Shown: positions 1 to 9,882 of the stretch, in pieces
Layout: every line of letters begins with the position of its first letter
Position numbering within the stretch: the stretch's first letter is position 1
Source of the DNA: Bacillota bacterium
Lineage (GTDB): Bacteria; Bacillota; TC1
Reading direction: 5' to 3'
DNA length: 64,000 bases
NCBI GenBank assembly: GCA_028683955.1
Contig: JAQUGR010000001.1
Coordinates: 1-64,000 of the forward strand
Translations under genes and position numbers: made by a program
The notes under the pieces: generated by a model
What the model saw: the letters and a program-made list of their open reading frames with translations, nothing else
Told to the model about the DNA's origin: nothing
Databases searched by the model: none

Positions 1-2
1 AA

Positions 3-326
3 AGAGGCCAAGTATTAGCTAAGCCAGGATCAATTAAACCACACACAAAGTTTGAAGGAGAAGTATACATCTTGTCTAAAGAAGAGGGTGGAAGACATAC
101 ACCATTTTTCAATGGATACAGACCACAGTTTTACTTCAGAACAACAGACGTAACAGGAATGGCCAACTTAGAAGACGGAGTGGAAATGGTAATGCCAGGA
201 GACAATGTTAAATTGTCAGTAGAGCTTATCACCCCAATCGCAATTGAAGAAGGCCTCCGATTTGCTATTAGAGAAGGCGGAAGAACAGTAGGAGCTGGAG
301 TTGTTAGTAAAGTTATTCTTGACTAA
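3..326 (+). CDS. tuf: Elongation factor Tu, C-terminal part (partial)
   Basis: The window opens inside a gene whose reading frame encodes about 107 residues of the EF-Tu C-terminal beta-barrel domains. Recognisable EF-Tu segments are [36 protein letters not shown] and the end [15 protein letters not shown]. The GTPase domain lies upstream of the window. EF-Tu delivers aminoacyl-tRNA to the ribosome. The gene ends at a TAA and is followed within 20 bases by an intrinsic terminator, so it is the last gene of its transcription unit (typically the str operon). An ATG at 72 is internal and not a start. Confidence 0.98.
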   Translation, partial: RGQVLAKPGSIKPHTKFEGEVYILSKEEGGRHTPFFNGYRPQFYFRTTDVTGMANLEDGVEMVMPGDNVKLSVELITPIAIEEGLRFAIREGGRTVGAGVVSKVILD

Positions 327-344
327 CATTTAAATAAATTTTAC

Positions 345-372
345 AAAAAGCTGGTGAAAACCAGCTTTTTTT
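345..372 (+). terminator. Intrinsic terminator after tuf
   Basis: A 9-10 bp stem (AAAAAGCTGG / CCAGCTTTTT, loop TGAAAA) runs into a T tract 19 bases after the tuf stop codon. It separates tuf from the branched-chain amino acid operon. Confidence 0.9.
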
Positions 373-373
373 G

Positions 374-402
374 TTGACTTTAATAAAAATTAATCGTATC
401 AT
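374..402 (+). promoter_or_regulatory. Sigma-A-type promoter of the ilv operon
   Basis: TTGACT (374-379) and TATCAT (397-402) are separated by 17 bases. Transcription would start near 409, just ahead of the T-box leader. Confidence 0.65.
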
Positions 403-408
403 TATAAG

Positions 409-664
409 TAAGATTAAATGCAATAATGAAGACAAGATTTATTAGCCGGTATGTTAAGCGAGTGGGAAAATGGTGTGAGTTCCATACAAGAAGGTTTCTA
501 GGTTATCACTTCTAGCAGTTTGGCTGAAAACAATAGTAAGCTAAAACGTTCGTGCACGTTACAGCACTAGACATTGATAGATGTCGATAAGATATAAAAC
601 AGGGTGGTACCGCGAATATCTCGCCCCTGGCTTAAGAAGCTAGGTGTGAGGTTTATTTTTTTTT
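409..664 (+). promoter_or_regulatory. T-box leader (tRNA-sensing riboswitch), probably isoleucine-specific
   Basis: The conserved T-box AGGGTGGTACCGCG is at 601-614, followed by a terminator hairpin (about 620-652: CCTGGCTT / AAGCTAGG region) and a T8-9 tract up to 664. Uncharged tRNA pairing at the T-box would favour the antiterminator and allow read-through into ilvE. Stem I occupies about 440-530, with AGCC (near 443) able to pair with GGCT (522-525). The best specifier candidate I see on the 3' side is ATC (505-507) followed by a purine, which would sense tRNA-Ile; the codon assignment is tentative. The product set downstream (isoleucine, valine, leucine) agrees. Confidence 0.93.
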
Positions 665-678
665 AGGAGGAAAATATT

Positions 679-1560
679 ATGAGTCTAACAATTTATTTAA
701 ACGGAGAGTATGTTAAAGAAGAGGATGCCAAAGTATCAGTATTTGATCATGGATTACTGTATGGAGACGGTATCTTTGAAGGTATTAGGGCTTATCATAA
801 CCGAGTCTTCAAGTTAGACCAGCATATTGATAGATTATATGAAAATGCTCATTCAATCATGTTAGACCTTTGGTTAACAAAGGCTGAGATGAAAGAAGTA
901 GTTTTAGAAACTTTAAGAAGAAATGATTTGAGAGATGCCTATATTAGATTAGTTGTAACTAGAGGTTATGGTGATTTAGGATTAGATCCAGCTAAATGTC
1001 CAAAAGCAACAATATTTTGTATAGCTGCTAAAATTCAACTATATCCACAAGAGCTATATGATAATGGGTTAGTAGTTAACACAGTTGCTACTAGAAGAAA
1101 TGCTAATGAAGCAACAAACCCAAGGTTCAAGTCTCTTAATTATTTAAATAATATTATGGCTAAAATGGAATCTAAACTTACTGGTACTATTGAAGCTATT
1201 ATGTTAAACAATGAGGGTTATGTTGCTGAAGCAACTGGTGATAATATTTTTATAATAAAAAAAGGAGTATTAATTACTCCTCCAACATATGCCGGTGTAC
1301 TTGAAGGGGTAACTCGAAATGCTGTTATGGATATTGCTAGAGCTAGGGGTATAGAAGTAGTTGAAACGCTCTTTAGCAGACATGATGTCTATGGTGCGGA
1401 AGAATGTTTCCTGACAGGTACTGCAGCTGAGGTAATCTCAGTAATACAAGTAGATGGAAGAGTTATTGGTACTGGAAAACCTGGCGAAACAACTAAAGAT
1501 TTGAACGCTGAGTTTAGAGAATTAACAAAACATGATGGACCGTTAATTTTTAAAGATTAG
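679..1560 (+). CDS. ilvE: Branched-chain amino acid aminotransferase
   Basis: A 293-residue class IV PLP aminotransferase, which transfers the amino group of glutamate to the 2-keto acids of valine, leucine and isoleucine in the cytoplasm. Family signatures are [17 protein letters not shown] (about 21-37), the Schiff-base lysine K151 in [10 protein letters not shown], and the PLP-phosphate region EATGDNIF (184-191) followed by GVTR. Length is normal for the short bacterial form. The ATG has an AGGAGG at 665-670. It is the first gene after the T-box terminator and begins a seven-gene operon. A D-amino acid aminotransferase of the same fold is possible in principle, but the operon context strongly favours ilvE. 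Confidence 0.95.
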   Translation: MSLTIYLNGEYVKEEDAKVSVFDHGLLYGDGIFEGIRAYHNRVFKLDQHIDRLYENAHSIMLDLWLTKAEMKEVVLETLRRNDLRDAYIRLVVTRGYGDLGLDPAKCPKATIFCIAAKIQLYPQELYDNGLVVNTVATRRNANEATNPRFKSLNYLNNIMAKMESKLTGTIEAIMLNNEGYVAEATGDNIFIIKKGVLITPPTYAGVLEGVTRNAVMDIARARGIEVVETLFSRHDVYGAEECFLTGTAAEVISVIQVDGRVIGTGKPGETTKDLNAEFRELTKHDGPLIFKD

Positions 1561-1574
1561 AAAGTGGTGAAATA

Positions 1575-3239
1575 ATGAATAGTGATAAAATGAAGTCTGG
1601 AGTGACTAAAGCTCCACATAGATCCTTGTTTAAAGCATCAGGTTTAACAAATGAAGAGTTAAAAAGGCCTATTATTGGTGTTATAAATTCTCAAAATGAT
1701 ATTGTCCCAGGACATGTTAATCTTGATTTGATTGCAGAAGCAGTTAAAAAAGGTGTTTTGATGGCAGGGGGAGTTCCTTTAGAATTTCCAACTATTGCAG
1801 TTTGTGATGGTATTGCTATGAATCATACTGGTATGAAATATTCCTTAATTAGTAGAGAATTAATTGGTGATACTATTGAGGTTATGGCCAATGCACATCC
1901 TTTTGATGGTTTGGTTTTTATACCTAATTGTGACAAGGTAGTACCTGGTATGTTGATGGCTGCTGCTAAGCTTAATATTCCTTCAATTTTTATAAGTGGG
2001 GGAGCAATGTTATCTGGTAAGTATAAAGGCAAAAGGCTTAGTTTGACTGATATGTTTGAAGCAGTTGGAGCTGTTGAAGCTGGAACTATGACTGAAAAAG
2101 AACTAACTTGTATGGAAGATAAAGCATGTCCTACATGTGGTTCATGTTCAGGAATGTTTACAGCAAACTCTATGAATATTCTAACAGAAGTTATTGGGAT
2201 GGGACTTCCAGGTAATGGTACAATCCCAGCAGTTTATTCTGAAAGAATTAGACTTGCTAAAACAGCTGGTATGAAAATAATGGAACTTATAGAAAAAGAT
2301 ATTAAGCCAAAAGATATAATGACTGTAGATTCAATTTATAACTGTATGGTTGCAGATATGGCTTTGGGCTGTTCTACTAATACTGCCCTACACTTACCTG
2401 CGATTGCTCATGCAGCAGGCCATGACATAGGTTTTGATGAGCTTAATGAGGTTTCTAAGATAACTCCTCAAATTTGCAAACTAGCTCCAGCTAGTCGTGT
2501 CTTCATTGAAGATCTATATGAAGCTGGTGGTATTAGTGCAGTGATGAAGTCTCTTGATAAAATGGGTCTAGTTAGACGCGATTGTCTTAATGTTTCTGGA
2601 CTAACAATGGGACAGATTTGTGATGCTGCAGTTATTGAAGATGAAGAAATTATTAGAAGTAAGGAAACTGCTTTCAGCAAGGATGGAGGACTTTCAATAC
2701 TTTGGGGTTCTTTAGCTCCTGATGGATCTGTTGTTAAAAAAGGTGCAGTTGATTCAGCTATGTTGGTACATACTGGACCAGCTAGAGTTTTCGAATCTGA
2801 AGAAGAAGCTATAAAAGTTATATATAGCAGAGGTATTAAAGCCGGTGATGTTGTGGTTATTAGATATGAAGGACCAAAAGGTGGACCTGGTATGAGAGAA
2901 ATGTTATCACCTACTTCAGCTATTATGGGTATGGGACTTGGAGATAAGGTTGCTTTAATAACTGATGGAAGATTTTCTGGTGCTACTCGTGGAGCTGCTG
3001 TTGGGCATGTTTCTCCTGAAGCGGCTGAAGGTGGACCAATATCCTTGGTTAAAGAAGGGGATTTGATTGAAATTAATATTCCTGAACATAAATTAAATCT
3101 ATTAGTAGATGAAGCTATTTTAGAAGAAAGAAAAAAAGATGTTGTTATTCCTGACAGGAATTTAAAACCAGGCTATCTAAAAAGATATGCTTCTTTGGTA
3201 ACTTCAGCAAATACGGGGGCGGTGTTTAAAGGTGAATAA
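1575..3239 (+). CDS. ilvD: Dihydroxy-acid dehydratase
   Basis: A 554-residue IlvD/Edd family enzyme that dehydrates 2,3-dihydroxy-isovalerate and 2,3-dihydroxy-3-methylvalerate to the keto acids. Iron-sulfur ligand candidates are C119 (PNCDK) and the [10 protein letters not shown] motif (C185, C188, C191). The position that is Cys in [2Fe-2S] enzymes (near residue 40) is [13 protein letters not shown] here, without Cys, as in the oxygen-labile [4Fe-4S] E. coli type. It starts 15 bases after ilvE, and its last codons overlap the GTG start of ilvB by 8 bases, suggesting translational coupling. Confidence 0.97.
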   Translation: MNSDKMKSGVTKAPHRSLFKASGLTNEELKRPIIGVINSQNDIVPGHVNLDLIAEAVKKGVLMAGGVPLEFPTIAVCDGIAMNHTGMKYSLISRELIGDTIEVMANAHPFDGLVFIPNCDKVVPGMLMAAAKLNIPSIFISGGAMLSGKYKGKRLSLTDMFEAVGAVEAGTMTEKELTCMEDKACPTCGSCSGMFTANSMNILTEVIGMGLPGNGTIPAVYSERIRLAKTAGMKIMELIEKDIKPKDIMTVDSIYNCMVADMALGCSTNTALHLPAIAHAAGHDIGFDELNEVSKITPQICKLAPASRVFIEDLYEAGGISAVMKSLDKMGLVRRDCLNVSGLTMGQICDAAVIEDEEIIRSKETAFSKDGGLSILWGSLAPDGSVVKKGAVDSAMLVHTGPARVFESEEEAIKVIYSRGIKAGDVVVIRYEGPKGGPGMREMLSPTSAIMGMGLGDKVALITDGRFSGATRGAAVGHVSPEAAEGGPISLVKEGDLIEINIPEHKLNLLVDEAILEERKKDVVIPDRNLKPGYLKRYASLVTSANTGAVFKGE

Positions 3240-4920
3240 AGATAATAATATTAAAATAAATGGTGCGGAAATTATTTTAAAGTGTTTGGAAGAAGAAAAT
3301 GTAGATACAATTTTCGGATATCCAGGAGGAGCAGTATTGCCACTTTATGATGCTTTATATAAAAATAAGAATATTAGACATATTTTAACAAGACATGAAC
3401 AAGGTGCAGGTCATGCAGCTGATGGTTACGCTAGAGTAACTGGAAGAACTGGAGTTGCCTTCGCAACTAGTGGACCTGGTGCGACTAACTTAGTAACTGC
3501 AATTGCTACAGCACAAATGGATTCTATTCCATTAGTATGTATAACAGGACAGGTTGCTAGACATTATTTGGGCAAACAGTCATTCCAGGAATCAAATATT
3601 GTTGATATTGTTAAACCTATTACTAAGTATTCATATCAAATTAAAAATGTTGAGGAACTGGCTACAGAAATAAAGAAGGCTTTTAGAATTGCTGGAACTG
3701 GAAGAAAAGGTCCGGTGTTAATAGATGTGCCTAAAGATATTACTGTTGATAAAGCTATTTTCGAATATCCTGTAGAAGTAAACTACAAAGTTGAAAAATG
3801 GGGCGAAAGTGAACATACTTATCAACTAGTTGCTAAGGAATTAATGGATTGTAAGAAACCGTTGATTTTTATTGGTGGTGGAGCTCAAGATGCTAGTGAT
3901 GAAGTTAAAGAACTTGCTGAGAGATTGAAATCTCCTGTTACGTATAGTTTAATGGGAAAAGGTGTTTTATCTGATAAACATCCTCTAAATATTGGCATGA
4001 TTGGAATGCATGGAACTGGTGCTGCCAACTATGCTGTTAGTGAATGTGATTTGATGTTTGCAATTGGTGTTAGATTTGATGATAGACAAACTGGGGATGA
4101 AATTAATTTTGCTAAAAATGCTAAAATAATTCATTTAGATATTGATAAAAAAGAATTTAATAAAAATATAAGAGGACATATTCATCTTCATGATGATAGT
4201 GCAATAGGTTTATTTAAATTGCTAAAAGTTATGAAGGAAGAGAACTATAATCATCAAAAAGCTTGGTTGGATCAAATTGAAACTTGGAAGGTAAATCATC
4301 CTTTGGTTTATTTAAAAAGTGGGATGATAAAACCTCAGGAAGCAATTGAGGCAATTAATGTTGCTAGTGAAGGTAAGGCTTATGTGACTACAGAAGTGGG
4401 CCAACATCAAATGTGGTCTGCTCAATATTATGAAGCTGCTTCAGCAAGACATTTTATTACCTCTGGTGGACTTGGTACAATGGGCTTTGGCCTACCTGCA
4501 GCCATGGGTGTTCAACTAGGTAAAGAAGGTGAGTTAGTTGTGGCTATTGCTGGTGATGGAAGTATACAGATGAATATTCAAGAATTGATGACTATTAGTG
4601 CAAATAATATGCCAATAAAAATTGTTCTATTAAACAATAAGAGTTTAGGAATGGTTAGACAGTGGCAAAAGATGTTCTTTGAAGAAAGATATTCTTGTAC
4701 TTTATTTAAAGATTTAGACCAGCCTGATTTTGTAATGTTAGCTAATGCTTATGGTATAAAAGCGAGACGCATTAGTGAAAGAGCTGATTTAATTGCTGAG
4801 ATGACAGCTGCATTTAAAGAGGATGGCCCTCAGTTTATAGAAGTTGTAGTGGATAGTGAAGAAAATGTTTTCCCAATGGTTCCTGCTGGAGCCGCTAATG
4901 ACAGAATGATTTTTGAATAG
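3232..4920 (+). CDS. ilvB: Acetohydroxyacid (acetolactate) synthase large subunit
   Basis: A 562-residue thiamine-diphosphate enzyme that condenses pyruvate with pyruvate or 2-ketobutyrate. Catalytic Glu is E56 ([16 protein letters not shown]); the ThDP motif begins [12 protein letters not shown] and ends LLNN. The loop is canonical, SLGMVRQWQ, and W478 corresponds to the Trp that confers 2-ketobutyrate preference in E. coli AHAS II. The start is GTG at 3232, with GGGGG 12 bases upstream, overlapping ilvD by 8 bases. The regulatory subunit ilvN follows directly. Confidence 0.97.
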   Translation: MNKDNNIKINGAEIILKCLEEENVDTIFGYPGGAVLPLYDALYKNKNIRHILTRHEQGAGHAADGYARVTGRTGVAFATSGPGATNLVTAIATAQMDSIPLVCITGQVARHYLGKQSFQESNIVDIVKPITKYSYQIKNVEELATEIKKAFRIAGTGRKGPVLIDVPKDITVDKAIFEYPVEVNYKVEKWGESEHTYQLVAKELMDCKKPLIFIGGGAQDASDEVKELAERLKSPVTYSLMGKGVLSDKHPLNIGMIGMHGTGAANYAVSECDLMFAIGVRFDDRQTGDEINFAKNAKIIHLDIDKKEFNKNIRGHIHLHDDSAIGLFKLLKVMKEENYNHQKAWLDQIETWKVNHPLVYLKSGMIKPQEAIEAINVASEGKAYVTTEVGQHQMWSAQYYEAASARHFITSGGLGTMGFGLPAAMGVQLGKEGELVVAIAGDGSIQMNIQELMTISANNMPIKIVLLNNKSLGMVRQWQKMFFEERYSCTLFKDLDQPDFVMLANAYGIKARRISERADLIAEMTAAFKEDGPQFIEVVVDSEENVFPMVPAGAANDRMIFE

Positions 4921-4931
4921 GAGGTAATATC

Positions 4932-5420
4932 ATGAAATATACATTATCTGTTTTGGTAGAAAACAGACCTGGTGTTTTAACTAGAATAGCTGGACTTTTT
5001 GCAAGACGTGGCTATAATATTGACAGTCTTACAGTTGGTAGGACTGAAGATGAGCGTTATTCAAGGATGACTATTGTTGTTGATGGAGGTCAGGATATAG
5101 TTGAACAAGTGGCTAAACAACTTCATAAATTAATAGATGTTATTAAGGTTAATGATATTACTGAAGTACCACATGTTGAAAGAGAATTGGTATTTATTCA
5201 AGTTAAAAGTGATAGTAATAACCGTGGAGAAATAATGGATTTACTTAAGATTTTTAGAGGAAGGGTAGTAGATTTAAGTAAGAATAGTATGATAGTTGAA
5301 ACTACAGGAGATTGTGGGAAGATTGATGCAATTATAAATGCACTATCTCCTTATGGAATAAAAGAAGTTGTAAGAACTGGTAAAATAGGCCTGATTAGAG
5401 GAGATGGGAGGAAGAACTAG
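4932..5420 (+). CDS. ilvN: Acetolactate synthase small (regulatory) subunit
   Basis: A 162-residue protein with an N-terminal ACT domain (1-75, beginning MKYTLSVLVENRPGVLTRIAGLF and containing GYNIDSLTVG) and a C-terminal ALS small-subunit domain (about 85-160). It binds the large subunit and usually confers valine feedback inhibition. An AGGAGG lies 5-10 bases before the ATG. Its stop codon (5418-5420) touches the ATG of the second large-subunit gene, so it may serve both catalytic subunits. Confidence 0.96.
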   Translation: MKYTLSVLVENRPGVLTRIAGLFARRGYNIDSLTVGRTEDERYSRMTIVVDGGQDIVEQVAKQLHKLIDVIKVNDITEVPHVERELVFIQVKSDSNNRGEIMDLLKIFRGRVVDLSKNSMIVETTGDCGKIDAIINALSPYGIKEVVRTGKIGLIRGDGRKN

Positions 5421-7103
5421 ATGAAAATGACCGGTGCGGAAGCATTATTAAAAATTTTGGAAGGATATGGTGTTAAACACATATTCGGATATCCTGGTGG
5501 AGCTGTTCTTCCACTTTATGATGCAATTTTAAACAATCCAAATATAGAACATATTTTGGTAAGAAGTGAACAGGCTGGAGCTCATGCTGCTGCGGCTTAT
5601 GGTAAATATATAGGTCAATCTGGAGTGTGTATTGGAACTAGTGGACCAGGTGCTACAAATTTGGTTACTGGTATTGCTAATGCTTACATGGATTCGATAC
5701 CTCTACTGGCTATTACAGGTCAAGTAGATTCAAGTTTTATTGGTAGAGATGCTTTCCAGGAGGCTGATATAACTGGGATTACAATGCCGATTGTTAAACA
5801 TAACTATTTGGTTAAAGATCCTAAAAAATTAGTGGATATTATTTATGATGCATGGCATATTGCTAATACTGGTAGAAAAGGTCCAGTGTTAATTGATATT
5901 CCTAGAAATGTTTTTGAAGCTACTGTTGATTTTGAACCTAGAACAGATTTGGTAAAAATCAAAGGTTATAAGCCTACTTATGAAGGGCATCAGTCTCAAA
6001 TAAAAAAGGCAGTTAAAATGATAAATAGTAGTTTTAAACCACTTTTGTTAGTTGGTGGTGGTGTTAATTTTTCTAAAGCAGAAAAGGAAGTAGTAGAGTT
6101 TGTAGAAAAGTATAATATTCCTATGGCTACTACTTTAATGGGCATAGGTACTTATGATGAGACTAAAGATCTTGCATTAGGTATGATAGGTATGCATGGT
6201 ATGCCTTATGCAAATTATGCTGTTCATCATTGTGATTTGTTAATTGCTGTTGGTACTAGATTTGGTGATAGGGCAACTGGTTCTTTAAGCAAATTTGCCA
6301 AGGATGCAAAGATAATTCATATTGATATTGATCCAGCAGAAATTGGTAAGAATGTTTTAATTGATTTACCTATAGTTGGTGATGCTAAAAGTGTTCTGTC
6401 TGAAATTTTATTGGGTATTGAAATTGTTGAAAGAAATGAATGGTTAGAAAAAATTATTGAATTAAAATCTAGAAATAGGATGTTATTACATAAGACTGCC
6501 TTGAATCCTCAGTTGATTATTCAAAAATTAGGGGATATGGCAAGGGATGATATTCTTATAGCTACTGATGTTGGTCAACATCAGATGTTTGCAGCTCAGT
6601 ACTTTAAGTTTAGTCAGGAAAATTCCTTGTATACTTCTGGTGGTCTAGGAACAATGGGATTTGGACTTCCAGCTGCTGAGGGTGTTGCTTTAGCTGCAGG
6701 TGGTAAAAAGCAGGTTTTCTGTATAACTGGTGATGGTAGTTTTCAAATGAATATGGCTGAAATGGCTACTATCGTAGAGCATAATTTGCCAGTAAAGATT
6801 TTATTATTGAATAATTCTAGCTTGTGTCTAGTTAAACAGTTACAGCATTTTCAATGTGATAAACGTTTTAGTGAGGTAAGTTTTACTGGTAATCCAGATT
6901 TTAGTGCAATGGCTAGAAGTTATCCTAACATGACAGCTTATAGAATTGAAAATGAAGATGAAATAGAAAGTGTCTTGAAAGAAGCTATGAGTCATAATGG
7001 TCCTAGTTTGATAGAGTGTATAATAAGTGATGAAAATCTAGTATATCCGATTGTTCCTGCTAAAAAAGGTTTGGCAGAAATGATTGGTGTAGAAAAATGG
7101 TAG
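5421..7103 (+). CDS. Second acetolactate synthase large-subunit paralogue
   Basis: A 560-residue IlvB-family ThDP enzyme. It keeps catalytic E50 (RSEQAGAHAAAAYG), GRDAFQEAD, and the ThDP motif GDGSFQMNMAEM ending LLNN, so it should be active. The substrate loop reads SSLCLVKQLQHFQ where the first copy has SLGMVRQWQ: Gly, Met and Trp are replaced by Cys, Leu and Leu (L474 at the Trp position). In E. coli AHAS II the Trp-to-Leu change is known to abolish the preference for 2-ketobutyrate, so I infer this copy makes mainly acetolactate for valine and leucine. The ATG abuts the ilvN stop codon; translation is probably coupled. Confidence 0.9.
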   Translation: MKMTGAEALLKILEGYGVKHIFGYPGGAVLPLYDAILNNPNIEHILVRSEQAGAHAAAAYGKYIGQSGVCIGTSGPGATNLVTGIANAYMDSIPLLAITGQVDSSFIGRDAFQEADITGITMPIVKHNYLVKDPKKLVDIIYDAWHIANTGRKGPVLIDIPRNVFEATVDFEPRTDLVKIKGYKPTYEGHQSQIKKAVKMINSSFKPLLLVGGGVNFSKAEKEVVEFVEKYNIPMATTLMGIGTYDETKDLALGMIGMHGMPYANYAVHHCDLLIAVGTRFGDRATGSLSKFAKDAKIIHIDIDPAEIGKNVLIDLPIVGDAKSVLSEILLGIEIVERNEWLEKIIELKSRNRMLLHKTALNPQLIIQKLGDMARDDILIATDVGQHQMFAAQYFKFSQENSLYTSGGLGTMGFGLPAAEGVALAAGGKKQVFCITGDGSFQMNMAEMATIVEHNLPVKILLLNNSSLCLVKQLQHFQCDKRFSEVSFTGNPDFSAMARSYPNMTAYRIENEDEIESVLKEAMSHNGPSLIECIISDENLVYPIVPAKKGLAEMIGVEKW

Positions 7104-7115
7104 GAGGATTAATTA

Positions 7116-8189
7116 ATGAAAGAATTTAAAATTGCAGTACTTCCTGGTGATGGAATCGGACCAGAAATTGTCCCTGAGGCTATTAAAGTATTAAATAAGG
7201 TTGGTCAAATTTATGGTTTTTCTTTTGATTATGAAGAAGCATTAGTTGGAGGAGCTGCTATTGATGCAGTTGGAGAACCTTTACCTAAGGCGACTTTAGA
7301 TTTATGTAAGAGAAGTGATGCTATATTACTTGGAGCTGTTGGTGGTCCTAAGTGGGATAATTTGCCTGCTGAACAAAGACCAGAGGCTGGTGCCTTATTG
7401 CCTTTAAGAAAAGAGCTTGGTCTATACGCTAATATTAGACCTTCTGTTGTTTATGAAGAGTTAGCTAATGCTTCAACTTTGAAAAAAGCGGTTGTAGCTG
7501 GTACTGATTTGCTTACAATCAGGGAATTAACTGGTGGTATATATTTTGGTGCTAAGTACAGAGGCGAAGATGAAAAAGGTAAGTTTGCTGTTGATGAGAA
7601 TAAATATTATGTTGGTGAAATAGAGAGAATTTGTCGTTTGGCTTTTGAAATAGCTAGGACAAGAAGGAAAAAAGTTACTAGTGTTGATAAGGCTAATGTA
7701 TTAGAGACTTCAAGATTATGGAGAGAAACTGTTATTGCTCTTCATGAAAAAGAGTTTAGTGATGTGAGACTTGATCATTTGTATGTGGATAATGCTGCTA
7801 TGCAGTTGATTTTAAGGCCTACTTCTTTTGATGTTATGGTTACTGAAAATATGTTTGGTGATATTTTAACTGATCAAGCTTCTGTATTGACAGGATCTAT
7901 TGGTATGTTAGGATCTGCTAGTATTGGTGGCAAGGTTGCTCTTTATGAGCCTGCTCATGGATCTGCTCCTGATATTGCTGGTCTTGGTAAGGCTAATCCT
8001 TTGGCTACAATTCTTTCAGGTGCTATGATGTTGAAGTATTCTTTTAAGGAGATTGAGGCTGCTGAGAAGATTGAACATGCGGTTAAGAAAGTTTTAGCTG
8101 CTGGTTATAGGACTCCTGATATTATGGAAAAGGGCAAAATGTTAGTTACTACTAGTCAAATGGGTGATTTAGTATTAGAGGCTCTTTAG
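7116..8189 (+). CDS. leuB: 3-isopropylmalate dehydrogenase
   Basis: A 357-residue NAD-dependent beta-decarboxylating dehydrogenase. Markers are the start [25 protein letters not shown], the substrate arginine region [25 protein letters not shown] and [28 protein letters not shown]. It oxidises 3-isopropylmalate (leucine) and, in organisms with a citramalate pathway, 3-methylmalate (isoleucine). The adjacent cimA makes this double role likely. An AGGAGG precedes the ATG by 8 bases. From this gene onward, third codon positions become visibly richer in T and G than in ilvE to ilvN. Confidence 0.95.
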   Translation: MKEFKIAVLPGDGIGPEIVPEAIKVLNKVGQIYGFSFDYEEALVGGAAIDAVGEPLPKATLDLCKRSDAILLGAVGGPKWDNLPAEQRPEAGALLPLRKELGLYANIRPSVVYEELANASTLKKAVVAGTDLLTIRELTGGIYFGAKYRGEDEKGKFAVDENKYYVGEIERICRLAFEIARTRRKKVTSVDKANVLETSRLWRETVIALHEKEFSDVRLDHLYVDNAAMQLILRPTSFDVMVTENMFGDILTDQASVLTGSIGMLGSASIGGKVALYEPAHGSAPDIAGLGKANPLATILSGAMMLKYSFKEIEAAEKIEHAVKKVLAAGYRTPDIMEKGKMLVTTSQMGDLVLEAL

Positions 8190-8197
8190 GAGGAATT

Positions 8198-9772
8198 ATG
8201 GAGAAAATTGTTGTTTATGATACTACATTAAGAGATGGTACTCAAGGTGAGGGTATTAGTTTGTCTGTTCAAGATAAAATTAATATTGCTAAAAAGCTTG
8301 ATTCTCTTGGTGTGGATTTTATTGAGGGCGGATGGCCTGGGTCTAATCCTAAGGATATGGATTTTTTTAAAGAGGTTCAGGGTGTTAGCTTTAATCATGC
8401 TAAAATTACTGCTTTTGGTAGTACTAGAAGAGCTGGTATTGAGGCTAAAGATGATGTTAATTTGAATGCTTTTGTGGCTTCTGGTGTTAGTTATGTAACT
8501 ATTTTTGGTAAGTCATGGGATTTTCATGTTAAGTCTGCTTTGAAGGTAAGTCTTGAAGAGAATCTTGATATGATTAAAAGTAGTATTCTTTACTTGAAGT
8601 CTAAGGGGATTAAGGTTTTTTATGATGCGGAGCATTTTTTTGATGGATTGAAGAATAATAGGGATTATGCTTTGTTAACTGTTAAGACAGCTGCTGAAGC
8701 TGGTGCTGAGGCTTTGATTTTATGTGATACTAATGGTGGAACTTTGCCAGATGAAATAAAGGATGGGGTTGTTGCTGTAATAGAGCATACTGGATTAGAT
8801 GTTGGTATTCATGCTCATAATGATAGTGATTTGGCTGTGGCTAATTCTATATTGGCTGTTCAAGCTGGGGCTTGTCATGTGCAGGGAACAATGAATGGTC
8901 TGGGTGAGAGATGTGGTAATGCAAATCTATGTTCAATTATTCCAAATCTTCAGTTGAAGATGGGTTATGATTGTCTTGCTGGTGACGGGTTGAAGCATTT
9001 GACTGAGGCTGCCAGGTTTGTTAGTGAAACTGCTAATCTGGCTCTTGGAAATAATCAGGCTTTTGTTGGTCACAGTGCTTTTGCTCACAAGGCTGGTATT
9101 CATGTAAATGCTGTGTTAAAGGATCCTAGAACTTATGAACATATTGATCCTTCTACTGTTGGTAATGTGCGAAGGGTTTTGGTTTCTGAGCTTAGTGGTG
9201 CTAGTAATTTGCAGTATAAGATTAAGGAGCTTGGTTTAGATTTTCCTGATGATAAAAATGCTCAGCAAGTGTTTATTAAGAAGATTAAGGAATTAGAGTA
9301 TCAGGGTTATCAGTTTGAGGGGGCAGAGGGTTCTTTTGAATTGTTATTGAAGAAAGAATCTGGTGTTTTTGATTCTGGTTTCAGGTTGGAGTCTTTTCAT
9401 GTGAGTGCAAATAAACGTGGTGGACAGCCTGTTGTTTCTGAGGCTTCTATTAAGATTTCTGTTGGTGAGGATAGTTATCATACTGCTGCTGATGGGAATG
9501 GTCCTGTTGATGCTCTTGATAATGCTATCAGGAAGGCTTTGGAGACTTTTTACCCTAAGCTTAAAGAGATGCATTTGGTGGATTATAAGGTTAGGGTTCT
9601 TGATGGTAAGGATGCTACGTCTGCTAAGGTTAGGGTTTTGATTGAGTCTACTGATGGTGATTCTTCTTGGACTACTATTGGGGTGTCTACTGATATTATT
9701 GAGGCTAGTTGGTATGCGTTGACTGATAGTATTAGTTACAAGTTGATGAAGGATGCTGGGACTAAGGTTTAA
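8198..9772 (+). CDS. cimA: (R)-citramalate synthase
   Basis: A 524-residue HMG-CoA-lyase-like (DRE-TIM) enzyme that condenses acetyl-CoA with pyruvate to citramalate, the entry to threonine-independent isoleucine synthesis. The catalytic start is VVYDTTLRDGTQGEGISLS, the metal-binding histidines are in GIHAHNDSDLA, and NGLGERCGNAN follows. A LeuA-type regulatory dimer domain covers about 390-520. Length and the GTQGEGIS variant fit the long bacterial CimA family rather than 2-isopropylmalate synthase (which has GEQ.PG). It is the last gene of the operon, 8 bases after leuB, and is followed by a terminator. No leuA is present in the window. Confidence 0.9.
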   Translation: MEKIVVYDTTLRDGTQGEGISLSVQDKINIAKKLDSLGVDFIEGGWPGSNPKDMDFFKEVQGVSFNHAKITAFGSTRRAGIEAKDDVNLNAFVASGVSYVTIFGKSWDFHVKSALKVSLEENLDMIKSSILYLKSKGIKVFYDAEHFFDGLKNNRDYALLTVKTAAEAGAEALILCDTNGGTLPDEIKDGVVAVIEHTGLDVGIHAHNDSDLAVANSILAVQAGACHVQGTMNGLGERCGNANLCSIIPNLQLKMGYDCLAGDGLKHLTEAARFVSETANLALGNNQAFVGHSAFAHKAGIHVNAVLKDPRTYEHIDPSTVGNVRRVLVSELSGASNLQYKIKELGLDFPDDKNAQQVFIKKIKELEYQGYQFEGAEGSFELLLKKESGVFDSGFRLESFHVSANKRGGQPVVSEASIKISVGEDSYHTAADGNGPVDALDNAIRKALETFYPKLKEMHLVDYKVRVLDGKDATSAKVRVLIESTDGDSSWTTIGVSTDIIEASWYALTDSISYKLMKDAGTKV

Positions 9773-9813
9773 GGAATAAATTTGTAGATATGATTTTAAT
9801 ATATTATAAGGAA

Positions 9814-9846
9814 GAAAACACTTCGGTGTTTTCTTTTTTTTCTTTA
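9814..9846 (+). terminator. Intrinsic terminator of the ilv-leu-cim operon
   Basis: GAAAACAC (9814-9821) and GTGTTTTC (9826-9833) form a perfect stem capped by a TTCG tetraloop, followed by a long T-rich tract. The upstream ATG (9790) of the following reading frame lies before this hairpin, which argues for the later corA start. Confidence 0.93.
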
Positions 9847-9882
9847 TGGTATATTATAATTATAGGTGAAGTGGGGTGTGAT

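Noticed and set aside
9790-9882. Longer CorA start
   Set aside because: The extension runs through the preceding operon's terminator; GGGGTG before 9883 and the promoter at 9855-9860 favour the shorter form.
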